Assembly: GCF_029623345.1 (NCBI RefSeq)
Contig: NZ_JAPYKH010000021.1
Location: 1-64,000, forward strand
Source: Sphingomonas phyllosphaerae
GTDB lineage: Bacteria; Pseudomonadota; Alphaproteobacteria; Sphingomonadales; Sphingomonadaceae
DNA length: 64,000 nucleotides
Direction: 5' to 3'
Shown here: piece after piece, positions 25,237 through 35,491 of the stretch
Layout: each line of letters starts with the position of its first letter
Numbering within the stretch: the first letter of the stretch is position 1
Notes under the pieces: model-generated
Told to the model about the DNA's origin: nothing
Database searches by the model: none
What the model saw: the letters and a program-made list of their open reading frames with translations, nothing else
Position numbers and translations under genes: made by a program

Positions 25237-25249
25237 ACCGGGGGCCAAC

Positions 25250-27283
<2,034 letters not shown>

Positions 27284-27287
27284 CGCT

Positions 27288-27312
27288 ACTCCCGCTCCCC
27301 TGAAAGGGAGGG
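27288..27312. repeat. Single arm of a family C palindrome between kdpB and kdpC
   Basis: CCCGCTCCCCTGAAAGGGAGGGG: the TCCC-CTGAAAGGGAGGGG hairpin matches the arms of the elements at 5921-6022 and 52151-52270. It sits inside the kdp operon immediately before kdpC, where it could partly reduce read-through or protect the upstream mRNA. Confidence 0.5.
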
Positions 27313-27330
27313 GCAAGAAGAAGGAATGAC

Positions 27331-27933
27331 ATGACCAAGGATCTCTCTTCCGCGCTGCGCCCCGCGATCGTGCTGACGCTGCTCTTCGCCGCGCTGCTCG
27401 GCCTGCTCTACCCGCTGGCGATGACCGGGCTGGGCCAGACGCTCTTCCCGCGCCAGGCGAACGGCAGCCTGGTGCACGACGCGCACGGCAAGGTGATCGG
27501 CTCGACCGTGCTGGGCCAGGCCTTCACCGCCGACCGCTATTTCCAGAGCCGGCCGTCGGCGGCAGGCAAGGGCTATGACGGCCTGTCCTCCTCGGGCTCC
27601 AACCTCGGCCCGGCAAGCCAGCTGCTCGTCGACCGCGTCAAGGCTGATATCGTCAAGCGGCGCGGCGAGGGCGTCGCGGGCCCCTTGCCGGCCGATCTGG
27701 TGACGGCGAGCGGCTCGGGGCTCGATCCCGATCTCTCGCCGGCGAGCGCGCTGGCGCAGGCGCCGCGGATCGCGCGGGTGCGCGGGCTGACGGTGGAGCG
27801 GCTACGCGCGCTCGTCGCGGCGCAGGCGGAGGATCCCATCCTCGGTGCCGCGCACGTCAACCTGCTCGCGCTAAACCACGCGCTGGACTCGCTGTCGGGC
27901 GTCGTTGCCGACGTGCGACCTGCCGTCCGCTGA
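27331..27933 (+). CDS. kdpC: K+-transporting ATPase KdpC subunit
   Basis: A 200-residue subunit with one N-terminal membrane helix (IVLTLLFAALLGLLYPLAMTGLGQ, about 12-35) and a periplasmic domain. SQPSAAGKGYDG-like SRPSAAGKGYDGLSSSGSNLGP (about 74-95) and the C-terminal VNLLALNHALD are typical. KdpC stabilises the Kdp complex and assists ATP binding. GAAGGAATGAC gives a clear ribosome site before ATG 27331. It ends the operon; a strong hairpin follows. The kdpDE sensor-regulator pair that often comes next is absent, and dnaN converges from the other side. Confidence 0.97.
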   Translation: MTKDLSSALRPAIVLTLLFAALLGLLYPLAMTGLGQTLFPRQANGSLVHDAHGKVIGSTVLGQAFTADRYFQSRPSAAGKGYDGLSSSGSNLGPASQLLVDRVKADIVKRRGEGVAGPLPADLVTASGSGLDPDLSPASALAQAPRIARVRGLTVERLRALVAAQAEDPILGAAHVNLLALNHALDSLSGVVADVRPAVR

Positions 27934-27954
27934 CGATCGCCGAATGCCACCTTA

Positions 27955-27980
27955 TCCCGCGAGCCAAGCGGCTCGCGGGA
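27955..27980. terminator. Bidirectional intrinsic-type terminator between kdpC and dnaN
   Basis: A perfect 11-bp stem: TCCCGCGAGCC (27955-27965), loop AAGC, GGCTCGCGGGA (27970-27980). It sits 21 bases after kdpC and 7 bases after the dnaN stop on the other strand, exactly where convergent operons meet. No T tract on either strand, as is common in high-GC genomes. Confidence 0.75.
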
Positions 27981-27987
27981 CGGCGCC

Positions 27988-29091
27988 TCACACCCGCATC
28001 GGCATCAGCACGTAGAGAGCGGGGCTCTTGTCGTTTTCGCGGATCAGCGTCGGCGCGGCAGCGTCGGCGAGGTGGACCTCCACCAGGTCGGTGTCGATCT
28101 GGCCGAGGATGTCGAGCAGGTAGCGGCTGTTGAAGCCGATCTCGAACGGCATCGCGGCATAGTCGCCGGGCACTTCCTCGGCGGCGGTGCCGTTCTCCGG
28201 GCTGGTCACCGACAAGGTGATCTTGTCGCGATCGAGCGCCATCTTGACCGCGCGGGTCTTCTCGGTGGCGATCGTCGAGACGCGGTCGACCCCCTGCATG
28301 AAGCTCTTCGGATCGAGCTTGAGGATCTTGTCGTTGGCGGTTGGGATCACGCGGCTGTAGTCAGGGAAGGTCCCGTCGATCAGCTTGGAGGTGAGGATCG
28401 CGCTGCCGAGATCGAAGCGGATCTTGGTGCCCGACAGCGACACGCCGACCGAGCCGTCCACCTCGTCGAGCAGCTTGCGCAGCTCGGCGATGCACTTCCG
28501 CGGCACGATCACGTCGGGCATGTCGGCGGCGCCCTCGGGCTGGTCGACCGTCACGCGCGCCAGCCGGTGGCCATCGGTCGCCGCGGCCTTGAGCACGCCC
28601 TCGGCGACGTGGAGGAAGATGCCGTTGAGATAGTAACGCGTCTCCTCGGTGGAGATGGCGAAGCGGGTCTTGTCGATGATCTGCTTGAGCGTATCGACCG
28701 GCAGCTCGAACTGCACCGGCAACTCGCCCTCGGCGATCACCGGGAAATCGTCGCGCGGCAGCGTGCCGAGCGAGAAGCGCGCGCGCCCCGCCACGATCGT
28801 GACGCGACCATCCGCGGCGGCGAGCGATACCTGCGACCCTTCCGGCAGCTTGCGCGCGATGTCGAACAAGGTGTGCGCGGAGATGGTGGTGGCGCCCGGC
28901 TGGTCGACCGCGGCAGCAACGCTTTCGTTGATCTGGAGGTCGAGATCCGTCGCCATCAGCCGCAGCTGCCCCTCGGCGGTGGCCTCAAGCAGCACGTTGG
29001 AGAGGATCGGGATGGTGTTGCGGCGCTCCACCACCGATTGCACGTGGCTCAGCCCCTTGAGCAGCGTCGCGCGTTCGATCGTCGCCTTCAT
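27988..29091 (-). CDS. dnaN: DNA polymerase III beta sliding clamp
   Basis: A 367-residue clamp that encircles DNA and tethers polymerase III. It reads MKATIERATLLKGLSHVQSVVERRNTIPILSNVLLEA at the start and ends in LYVLMPMRV, the conserved C-terminus with the clamp-loader and polymerase contact region. The three clamp domains fit the length. I use ATG 29091; an upstream in-frame GTG would add two residues. It stands alone with no dnaA, recF or gyrB nearby, so this is not the classical dnaA-dnaN-recF locus. Upstream is a 241-base gap with a family A repeat. Confidence 0.97.
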   Translation of the reverse strand: MKATIERATLLKGLSHVQSVVERRNTIPILSNVLLEATAEGQLRLMATDLDLQINESVAAAVDQPGATTISAHTLFDIARKLPEGSQVSLAAADGRVTIVAGRARFSLGTLPRDDFPVIAEGELPVQFELPVDTLKQIIDKTRFAISTEETRYYLNGIFLHVAEGVLKAAATDGHRLARVTVDQPEGAADMPDVIVPRKCIAELRKLLDEVDGSVGVSLSGTKIRFDLGSAILTSKLIDGTFPDYSRVIPTANDKILKLDPKSFMQGVDRVSTIATEKTRAVKMALDRDKITLSVTSPENGTAAEEVPGDYAAMPFEIGFNSRYLLDILGQIDTDLVEVHLADAAAPTLIRENDKSPALYVLMPMRV

Positions 29092-29218
29092 CGTCACGTC
29101 CCCCGGGCCCGCAGGTCACTCACCAGGGGCAATTGGCCGGATCGTCCTAGCCAAAAGTGAAGGGCCGGAGCAAGCGCCCCGACCCTTCGCGTCTATATGA
29201 GTGCGTGGTGCGCCCCGT

Positions 29219-29306
29219 GTTCCTGCGAACGCAGGAACCCAGGGTCACGCAGGTCAGCGTTCTCGGCTCCGGGCTCGCGCGTGCGCAGGAGCGCGATCGC
29301 CGCGGT
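29219..29306. repeat. Intergenic palindromic repeat, family A (second copy)
   Basis: GTTCCTGCG-AA-CGCAGGAAC at 29219-29238 is a perfect 9-bp hairpin. It continues as CCCAGGGTCA (29238-29247) and ends near GCGTGCGCAGGAGCGCG. The word GCAGG(A/G)(A/G)CCCAGG(A/G)TCA is shared with the copy at 12781-12846. It lies between dnaN and the outer-membrane protein gene. Confidence 0.65.
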
Positions 29307-29332
29307 GCCGGCCTCGCCTCACCGGCCGATCC

Positions 29333-29947
29333 TTAGAAGCGGATGCCGAGGCCGGCCATCAGCTGATGGCGGTCGAGGTCGATGTTGTAGCCCTCGATCT
29401 CGCCATAATGCGAGTAGCGATACTCGCCCTTCACGAAGGCGGTCGGGGTGAGCTTATACTCGAGCCCGGCGCCGAGGCGGAAGCCGTCCAGGTCGGCCTT
29501 TTCGACCAGCTCGCTGTCCGCGCCGGTATTGGGCTGGTAGCGGCTTTCGACCCGCGCGTTGGTGTAACCGCCCTTGGCGTAGATCATCGCCGCGGGCGAG
29601 ATCACGTAGCCGAGCCGGCCGCCGATATAGAGGTCGCGCCCGGCCTCGACCGAGAAGCGGTCGCCTGCGGTCACCTCATTGTAGCTGCGGCTCTTGGTGG
29701 TCGCGTCGGTGATCTCGCCGTCGATCCCGTAGACGATGTTGCCGTTCTGAATATCGTAGCCGAGCAGCGCGCCGTAGCTGAAGCCCTCGCGGCCCTCGGA
29801 ATCGCCGTTGCCGCCGTCGCGCAGATTGTCGTAGCCGGCGAGCGCCTCAAGCCGCGGGCCGCTGAAGTCGCCGTTCTGTGCCAGCGCGGGGGTTGCCAAC
29901 GCGACGCCGAACGCGGCCGCGGCGGTGGCAAATGCAAACTTACGCAT
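29333..29947 (-). CDS. Outer-membrane beta-barrel (Omp25/RopB-like) protein
   Basis: A 204-residue porin-family protein. Signal peptide MRKFAFATAAAAFGVALATPALA, cleaved after ALA. The mature part shows the eight-stranded barrel pattern of alphaproteobacterial Omp25/RopB proteins: GPRLEALAGYDNLR, SYGALLGYDIQNGNIVYGIDGEITD, DLYIGGRLGYVISPAAMIYAKGGYTNARV, FRLGAGLEYKLTPTAFVKGEYRYSHY, and the terminal GLGIRF. It likely gives structural stability or a small pore in the outer membrane. It is monocistronic by spacing. No regulatory motif is obvious in the 159 bases upstream. Confidence 0.92.
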   Translation of the reverse strand: MRKFAFATAAAAFGVALATPALAQNGDFSGPRLEALAGYDNLRDGGNGDSEGREGFSYGALLGYDIQNGNIVYGIDGEITDATTKSRSYNEVTAGDRFSVEAGRDLYIGGRLGYVISPAAMIYAKGGYTNARVESRYQPNTGADSELVEKADLDGFRLGAGLEYKLTPTAFVKGEYRYSHYGEIEGYNIDLDRHQLMAGLGIRF

Positions 29948-30106
29948 GTCTCACTCCAGTCCTCTCGCCCCGACCCTGGGGCGTGCGGGGTCAATTAGTT
30001 ACCGCCCACGACGTTGCATGAACCTCACATAAACAGAAAAAATCGTTGCTCATGGGCCACAGCGCTTCATAGGTGAGGCGGAGGAGGCGCGAATGGGGGC
30101 AGGATC

Positions 30107-30574
30107 TTGCTGATTGCGACGACGCTGGCGCTGGCGGCGGAGCGCGGCGCCCTCGGCGTGTGGGAGCGCTGGGCGGCGCTGCGCGAGGGCGTGCCGCCGC
30201 ACTGCTTCGCGATCGCGCAGCCGGTGCGCGACGACGGCACCACCGATCGCCGCGGCGGTTTCGCCAGTGTGGTGGCGCGCGCGGGGGCGACTCGCACGCC
30301 CAGCGTGTACTTCCGCCTGTCGCGCCCGCGCGGCCCCGACGCGCGCGTGACGCTGGCGGTGGGCGAGCGCCGCTTCGGGCTGACGGGCGATCTGGCGAGC
30401 GCGCGCGCGCCCGACGCCGCGACCGACCGCGCGATCGTCGCCGCCTTGCGAGCGGGACGGCTGATGACGCTGACCACCTCCGACCGCGCGGGACGGCCGA
30501 TCGCGGACAGCTACACGCTTGCGGGCGCCCCTACCGCGATCGACGCGGCGCAGCTGGGGTGCGCGGGCGGGTAA
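30107..30574 (+). CDS. Secreted or periplasmic IalB-like hypothetical protein
   Basis: A 155-residue protein. The start appears to be TTG 30107, because GGGGGCAGG lies just upstream and no in-frame ATG fits; the nearby ATG 30093 is out of frame and stops at once. A short hydrophobic start (LIATTLALAAERGALGVW) may be a weak signal. WAALREGVPPHCFAIAQPV, SVYFRLSRPRG and ATDRAIVAALRAGRLMTLTTSDRAGRPIADSYTLAGAPTAIDAAQLGC resemble the invasion-associated locus B family and sphingomonad relatives of unknown function. Cys residues at the start and end of the domain could form a disulfide. Confidence 0.65.
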   Translation: MLIATTLALAAERGALGVWERWAALREGVPPHCFAIAQPVRDDGTTDRRGGFASVVARAGATRTPSVYFRLSRPRGPDARVTLAVGERRFGLTGDLASARAPDAATDRAIVAALRAGRLMTLTTSDRAGRPIADSYTLAGAPTAIDAAQLGCAGG

Positions 30575-30581
30575 GAATGTG

Positions 30582-30704
30582 ACTCCTCTCCCCGCGAGGG
30601 GGGCGGGGGTGGGGCCGTGCCGCAAGCGCGCCACTCGGTAAACGACCGCGCTGCCCGCGGCAACGCCCCACCCCAGCCTTCGCCTGAAGGGTAGGGAGAA
30701 GGGG
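30582..30704. repeat. Intergenic palindromic repeat, family C
   Basis: Left arm CTCCTCTCCCCGCGAGGGGGGCGGGGGTGGGG; right arm CCCCACCCCAGCC followed by CTGAAGGGTAGGGAGAAGGGG. The 60-base spacer shares CAAGCGCGCC and CGACCGCG with the copy at 5921-6022. The outer arms can fold onto each other (GGGGGTGGGG against CCCCACCCC) to give a large cruciform. It separates the IalB-like gene and rlmN. Confidence 0.7.
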
Positions 30705-30745
30705 CGCCCCACGCCGAACTGGAAAGTTCCGCTCACATCGCCTAT

Positions 30746-31963
30746 GTGCGCGCGATGCTGACAGAGCCGGCCGCCCCCATGCCCATCCCCGGGCACATCG
30801 ATCCCGTGCCCGTCCCGCGCGCCGCGGTGACGCGCCCCGACGGTCGCGTCGACCTGATCGGCCTGTCCAAGGACCAGCTGCGCGAGACGCTCGCCGCCGC
30901 CGGGCTCGAGCCGCGCCAGGCCAAGCTGCGCGCCAAGCAGATCTGGCACTGGATCTACAATCGCGGCGCCACCGACTTCGCGCTGATGACCGACATCGCC
31001 AGGGCGCAGCATCCGTGGCTGACTGAGCGCTTCGTCATCGGCCGCCCCGAGGTGGTGGAGGCGCAGGTCTCCAGCGACGGCACGCGCAAATGGCTGCTGC
31101 GCTCCCCCGACGGGCAGGATTACGAGGCGGTGTTCATCCCCGACGCCGATCGCGGCACGCTCTGCGTGTCGAGCCAGGTCGGCTGCACGCTCAACTGCAC
31201 CTTCTGTCACACCGGCACGATGCGGCTGGTGCGCAACCTCACCGCGGGCGAGATCGTCGGCCAGGTGATGCTGGCGCGCGACTCGCTCGGCGAGTGGCCG
31301 AGCCAGCCCGAGGGCCGCATGCTCACCAACATCGTGATGATGGGCATGGGCGAGCCGCTCTACAATTTCGACGCGGTGCGCGACGCGCTCAAGCTGGTGA
31401 TGGACGGCGACGGCCTCGCGCTCAGCAAGCGCCGCATCACGCTCTCGACCTCGGGCGTGGTGCCGATGATGGCGCGCGCGGGCGAGGAGATCGGGGTCAA
31501 TCTCGCGGTGTCGCTCCACGCGGTGACCAAGGAGGTGCGCGACGAGATCGTGCCGCTCAACCGCAAATACGGCATCGAGCAACTGCTCCAGGCCTGCGCC
31601 GACTATCCCGGCGCCAACAACGCGCGCCGCATCACCTTCGAGTACGTGATGCTCAAGGACAAGAACGACTCGGACGCGGAGGCGCACGAGCTGGTGCGGC
31701 TGCTGCGCCACTATCAGCTGCCCGCCAAGGTGAACCTGATCCCGTTCAATCCCTGGCCCGGCGCGGCCTACGAGACGTCGACGCCCGAGCGCGTGCGCCG
31801 CTTCAGCGAGATCATCTTCGAAGGCGGCATCTCCGCCCCGGTGCGCACCCCGCGCGGCCGCGACATCGACGCCGCCTGCGGCCAGCTCAAGACCGCGGCC
31901 GAGAAGAAGAGCCGCGCCGAGCTCGACCGGATCGCGGCGGAGAAGCAGGCGGCGCTTGGCTGA
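30746..31963 (+). CDS. rlmN: 23S rRNA (adenine-2503-C2)-methyltransferase / tRNA A37 methyltransferase
   Basis: A 405-residue radical-SAM enzyme that methylates C2 of A2503 in 23S rRNA and A37 in some tRNAs. The iron-sulfur motif [11 protein letters not shown] has Cys147, Cys151 and Cys154; [11 protein letters not shown] is the SAM-binding GEP region; [12 protein letters not shown] near the C-terminus carries the conserved Cys that forms the methylated intermediate. The start could be GTG 30746 or ATG 30755. The stop overlaps the TTG start of the TSUP permease gene by 8 bases, so both are one transcript. Confidence 0.96.
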   Translation: MRAMLTEPAAPMPIPGHIDPVPVPRAAVTRPDGRVDLIGLSKDQLRETLAAAGLEPRQAKLRAKQIWHWIYNRGATDFALMTDIARAQHPWLTERFVIGRPEVVEAQVSSDGTRKWLLRSPDGQDYEAVFIPDADRGTLCVSSQVGCTLNCTFCHTGTMRLVRNLTAGEIVGQVMLARDSLGEWPSQPEGRMLTNIVMMGMGEPLYNFDAVRDALKLVMDGDGLALSKRRITLSTSGVVPMMARAGEEIGVNLAVSLHAVTKEVRDEIVPLNRKYGIEQLLQACADYPGANNARRITFEYVMLKDKNDSDAEAHELVRLLRHYQLPAKVNLIPFNPWPGAAYETSTPERVRRFSEIIFEGGISAPVRTPRGRDIDAACGQLKTAAEKKSRAELDRIAAEKQAALG

Positions 31964-32714
31964 GTGGGGCGCGGTCGCGCTGGCGGCCGGGGCGGGCGCG
32001 GTCGGCGGCGCGATGAACGCGCTGGCGGGCGGCGGCACCTTCGCCACGCTGCCGGCGCTGCTCGGGCTGGGGCTGCCCGCCAATATCGCCAACGCCACCT
32101 CCAATGTCGCGCTGCTGCCCGGCGCGGGCGCGAGCGTGTGGAGCTTCCGCGACGAGCTCGGCCCGGTCGCGGGCGTGTCGCTGCGCCGGCTCGCGGCGGT
32201 GACCTTCGTCGCCGGTCTGATCGGGAGCACCCTGCTGGTGGTCACGCCCGGTCACGCCTTCGACCTGATCGTGCCGTGGCTGCTGCTGGTGGCGCTGGTC
32301 GCGATCGTGTTCGGGCCCGCCGGGGCGGCGTGGCTGGCGCGGCGAGTCACCATCGGGCGGCGCAGCCTGTTCGTCGCGCAGGCGTTGCTCGGCACCTATG
32401 GCGGCTATTTCGGCGGCGGCGTCGGGATCATGCTCACCGCCACCTATGGGCTGCTCGCCGGTGCCAGCCCGCGCGCGCTGTTCGCCCCGCGCACGCTGAT
32501 GCTGGCGATGGCCAATGCCGCGGCGGCACTGGTGTTTATCACCACCGGGCTGGTGCGCTGGCAGGCGGGGGCGCCGATGCTGCTCGGCGGGATCGTCGGC
32601 GGCTGGGCCGGCGCGAGCGTGGGCAAGCGGCTGCCCGCGGGCGTGGTGCGCGGCTGGACGATCCTGGTCACCGCCGCCACCACCGCGGTGTTCTTCTGGC
32701 GCGCCTACGGCTGA
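31956..32714 (+). CDS. TSUP (TauE/SafE) family permease
   Basis: A 252-residue inner-membrane protein with about eight hydrophobic segments in two halves. Each half opens with the TSUP Gly/Asn-rich pattern: [41 protein letters not shown] and [26 protein letters not shown]. Members export or import sulfur-containing or organic anions; the substrate is unknown. The start is TTG 31956, inside the end of rlmN (8-base overlap), with GGAGAAGCAGG upstream as a plausible ribosome site. Translational coupling is likely. Confidence 0.9.
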   Translation: MAEWGAVALAAGAGAVGGAMNALAGGGTFATLPALLGLGLPANIANATSNVALLPGAGASVWSFRDELGPVAGVSLRRLAAVTFVAGLIGSTLLVVTPGHAFDLIVPWLLLVALVAIVFGPAGAAWLARRVTIGRRSLFVAQALLGTYGGYFGGGVGIMLTATYGLLAGASPRALFAPRTLMLAMANAAAALVFITTGLVRWQAGAPMLLGGIVGGWAGASVGKRLPAGVVRGWTILVTAATTAVFFWRAYG

Positions 32715-32846
32715 GGCCGACGCGGCGCGCGCCCTCACCTCGATCAGACGATCGCGTCGGAGTCGCGCGAGAAATGGCGACCTTCCTAACCTTCGTTGAC
32801 GACCATTGATCTAGGTCAAGGCTAGCTGGGCGGAAAGGAGCCGCTG

Positions 32847-33086
32847 ATGCAGCGCTATTTCTTCAACGTGCGCGACGGCATCTCGCACCCCGACGCGATC
32901 GGTCAGGAATTCAGCACGTTGGCCGACGCCCGTGCGGCGGCAGTGCGGTTCGCCGCCGATGTGGTGCGCGACGAGGTGGATGCGCTGCTACGCGGCGAGG
33001 AGTGGCGGGTCGAGCTGGTCGACGCCGACGGCGGATTGCTGTTCGCCGTGGTTGTCGCGACCGTGAGGACGGAGCCGGCGACTTAG
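32847..33086 (+). CDS. DUF6894-type small protein
   Basis: A 79-residue protein: MQRYFFNVRDGISHPDAIGQEFSTLADARAAAVRFAADVVRDEVDALL, then GEEWRVELVDADGGLLFAVVV. The opening RYFFNVRDG, the acidic-to-Ala helix and the EWRVELVDADG strand match the DUF6894 family, common in alphaproteobacteria and of unknown function. GGAAAGGAG lies 6-14 bases before ATG. It is probably its own unit, after the TSUP permease (132 bases) and before a family C half-repeat. Confidence 0.85.
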   Translation: MQRYFFNVRDGISHPDAIGQEFSTLADARAAAVRFAADVVRDEVDALLRGEEWRVELVDADGGLLFAVVVATVRTEPAT

Positions 33087-33093
33087 ATATCGA

Positions 33094-33122
33094 TCCTCCC
33101 CGCTCGTGAGAGGGGGAGGGCT
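33094..33122. repeat. Single arm of a family C palindrome
   Basis: ATCCTCCCCGCTCGTGAGAGGGGGAGGG: TCCTCCCC faces GGGGGAGG around a short loop. The word ATCCTCCCCGC is also the 5' end of the element at 55460. The following 33123-33368 stretch has no gene; it holds a family B-like piece (GTGGATCCCGGGTCTTGGCCGGGACGAC, about 33231-33258). Confidence 0.55.
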
Positions 33123-33368
33123 ATCGCATAGCACCGTGCGACGCGCCGGACGCTTCACGCCAGTCGCCATCCCCGACTTGGTCCGCAATCCATGTTTCGC
33201 CGAGAACAACAGCGAGGGCGTGCGCGGCACCGTGGATCCCGGGTCTTGGCCGGGACGACGGAATAGGTCTTGGTGCGCGGAAGTCGCCTGAACCGCCCGA
33301 TGCGATCGGCCTGTCGCTCGCGGGAAGGCGGCGGCTTACGTGCGGGGAGGAGTTCATCACCCCGTCGC

Positions 33369-33989
33369 TCAGCCCGTCGGCCGCTCCAGCCGGAACAGCT
33401 GCTCGGGCGTGATCTCGAAATAGTCCGCTGGCCCGCCGCCCCGCGTGATCGGCCGCGCGCGCGCGGTCTGGTAGACGCCGTCCTGGATCAGCGCGCGGTC
33501 GACGTGCACCGCCACCGCTTCGCCCAGCACCAGCCACGCGGACAGCGAGCCGCCGCCGCTCGCCTCGAGCTGTACGATCTGGGTAACCACGCATTCGAAC
33601 TGCACCGGGCTCGTCGCGACGCGCGGCGGGCGCACCCTGGCGGAGGGGAGCGTCTCCAGCCCCGCCAGCGCGAACTCGTCCACGTCGGGCGGCGCCATCG
33701 CAGAGGACGCGTTCATCGCCTCGGCGAGGTCGCGGGTCGCCAGGTTCCACACGAACTCGCCGGTCTCGCGCGTGTTCGCCAGCGAGTCCTTGGCGCCCAC
33801 CGAGCAGAACCCGACGATCGGCGGCTTGTAGTTGAACAGGTTGAAGAAGCTGTACGGTGCCAGGTTGCGCACGCCGGCGTGCGAAACGGTGCTGATCCAG
33901 CCGATCGGGCGCGGTGCGACGATCGCGTTGAGCGGATCGTGGCGCAGGCCGTGGCCCCGGGCGGGCTCGTAGAAATGCCATTCGGTCAT
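33369..33989 (-). CDS. Flavin reductase-like FMN-binding protein
   Basis: A 206-residue split-barrel flavoprotein. The family landmarks are IVAPRPIGWISTVSHAGVRNLAPYSFFN (about 24-51), GFCSVGAKDSLANTRETGEFVWNLAT and SPVQFECVVTQIVQL, where the flavin phosphate and isoalloxazine contacts lie. Such proteins reduce FMN/FAD with NAD(P)H or are diffusible partners of oxygenases. It is monocistronic by layout, divergent from the cytochrome b gene, with only 26 bases between the two starts. No oxygenase gene is adjacent, so the acceptor is unknown. Confidence 0.9.
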   Translation of the reverse strand: MTEWHFYEPARGHGLRHDPLNAIVAPRPIGWISTVSHAGVRNLAPYSFFNLFNYKPPIVGFCSVGAKDSLANTRETGEFVWNLATRDLAEAMNASSAMAPPDVDEFALAGLETLPSARVRPPRVATSPVQFECVVTQIVQLEASGGGSLSAWLVLGEAVAVHVDRALIQDGVYQTARARPITRGGGPADYFEITPEQLFRLERPTG

Positions 33990-34015
33990 GACCTAACCTC
34001 TGCTAGGACGGGGAC

Positions 34016-34708
34016 ATGGGTGCAACCGCCATTCGCCGTCACCGGCTTGCCACGCGCGTGTGGCACTGGCTCAACGCGGTCGCGGTGATCGTGCTGATCG
34101 GCTCGGGGCTGGGCATTTCCAATGCGCATCCCCGGCTCTACTGGGGACGCTACGGCGCCAATTTCGATCATGCCTGGGCGCAGCTGCCGCGCTTCCCCGC
34201 CTGGCTGACGATCCCGGCGAGCTACAATCTCGCGATCTCGCGTCGCTGGCACCTGTTCTTCGCTTTGGTGCTGGCCTTCTCGCTGCTCGGCTACCTGTTC
34301 GTGAGCCTCCTCAACCGTCATATCCAGCGCGACCTGCGCCTGCGCCGCCGCGACCTCGCTCCAGCGCACATCGTCGCCGACGTGCGCGCGCACCTCGACC
34401 TGCGCTTCCACGATCCGGAGGCGCCGGGCGAGTATAACGTCCTGCAGAAGCTGAGCTACGTCGCGGTGATCTTCGTGCTGCTGCCGCTGGTGATCCTCAC
34501 CGGGCTGGCGCTCTCGCCGGGGATGGACGCGGCCTGGCCGTGGCTGCTCGAGCTGTTCGGCGGGCGCCAGTCGGCGCGCTCGCTCCACTTCCTCGCGATG
34601 GCGGGGCTGGCGCTGTTCACCGTGGTGCACCTGACGCTGGTGATCCTCGCTGGCGTGGGCAACGAGCTGCGCTCGATGATCACCGGCTGGTGGCGGGTGC
34701 CGGAGTGA
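34016..34708 (+). CDS. Di-haem cytochrome b561-like membrane subunit
   Basis: A 230-residue inner-membrane protein with four membrane helices. His residues on them are spaced like haem ligands: RVWHWLNAVAVIVLIGSG (His17 in the first), RRWHLFFALVLAFSLLGY, ARSLHFLAMAGLALFTVVHLTLVI (two His). It resembles the cytochrome b subunit of thiosulfate-reductase/YedZ-like systems and probably passes quinol electrons to the molybdoprotein encoded next. Its TGA overlaps the ATG of that gene (TGATG). ATG 34016 lies 26 bases from the divergent flavin-reductase start. Confidence 0.88.
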   Translation: MGATAIRRHRLATRVWHWLNAVAVIVLIGSGLGISNAHPRLYWGRYGANFDHAWAQLPRFPAWLTIPASYNLAISRRWHLFFALVLAFSLLGYLFVSLLNRHIQRDLRLRRRDLAPAHIVADVRAHLDLRFHDPEAPGEYNVLQKLSYVAVIFVLLPLVILTGLALSPGMDAAWPWLLELFGGRQSARSLHFLAMAGLALFTVVHLTLVILAGVGNELRSMITGWWRVPE

Positions 34709-35463
34709 TGTGGCACCGGCGTCAGCTGCTCGCGCGCGGCGCGGCGGGGGGCAGCGCGCTGCTGCTCGGTGCGTGCGACCGCGTCGTCCAGCAGCCCGAG
34801 GTCCGCACGATCCTGTTCAAGGGCGAGGATATCCACCGCGGGCTCCAGCGCGCGCTGTTCAACCGTAACGCGCTCGCGCCCGAGTTCCGCCCCGATCAGA
34901 TGTCGCCGCGCTTCCGCACCAACGGCACGCGCGACCCGGGCACCGACGCGTACGCCGCATTGCGCGCCGAGCGCTTCGCCGACTGGCGGCTGACGGTGGA
35001 CGGGATGGTGGCGAGGCCGCTCGCTTTGTCGTTGCGCGACCTCGGCGCCTTTCCGCAGCGGGCGCAGATCACGCGGCACGACTGCGTCGAGGGGTGGAGC
35101 GCGATCGGCAAGTGGCAGGGGCCGCGGCTGGGCGAGGTGCTGCGCGCCGCCGGGCTGAGCGAGCGCGCGCGTTACATCGTCTTCACCTGCGCGGACTATT
35201 ATGGCGGCGCGCCGTATTACGAGTCGATCGACCTGGTCGACGCCTTCCATCCGCAGACGATCCTCGCTTGGGCGATGAACGACCGCTTCCTAGACGTCGG
35301 CCACGGCGCGCCGCTACGGCTGCGGGTCGAGCGCCAGCTCGGCTACAAGCAGGCCAAGTATCTCATGCGCGTCACCGCGGTGGAGTCGCTCGCCGGAATC
35401 GGCAAGGGGCGCGGGGGCTATTGGGAAGACAATGTCGACTACGACTGGTGGGCGGGGATCTGA
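34708..35463 (+). CDS. Sulfite-oxidase-fold molybdopterin oxidoreductase (YedY-like), lipoprotein
   Basis: A 251-residue protein. The N-terminus MWHRRQLLARGAAGGSALLLGACDR combines twin Arg with a lipobox (LLGAC, Cys23), so it is probably exported by Tat and lipid-anchored on the periplasmic face. The sulfite-oxidase domain shows WRLTVDGMVARPL, RHDCVEGWSAIGKWQGP with the Mo-ligand Cys, FTCADYYGGAPYYESIDL and RVERQLGYKQAKYLMRV. It lies 1 base into the end of the cytochrome b gene, like a YedYZ pair. In the known pair YedY/MsrP repairs methionine sulfoxide; the substrate here is inferred. ATG 34708 gives the signal; upstream extensions do not. Confidence 0.88.
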   Translation: MWHRRQLLARGAAGGSALLLGACDRVVQQPEVRTILFKGEDIHRGLQRALFNRNALAPEFRPDQMSPRFRTNGTRDPGTDAYAALRAERFADWRLTVDGMVARPLALSLRDLGAFPQRAQITRHDCVEGWSAIGKWQGPRLGEVLRAAGLSERARYIVFTCADYYGGAPYYESIDLVDAFHPQTILAWAMNDRFLDVGHGAPLRLRVERQLGYKQAKYLMRVTAVESLAGIGKGRGGYWEDNVDYDWWAGI

Positions 35464-35491
35464 ACGGGTGAGGTGACCTGTTTCTTACCCG

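Noticed and set aside
30050..32245. Minus-strand open frame opposite rlmN
   Set aside because: Antisense to rlmN, whose radical-SAM motif is intact; the minus frame has no family features.
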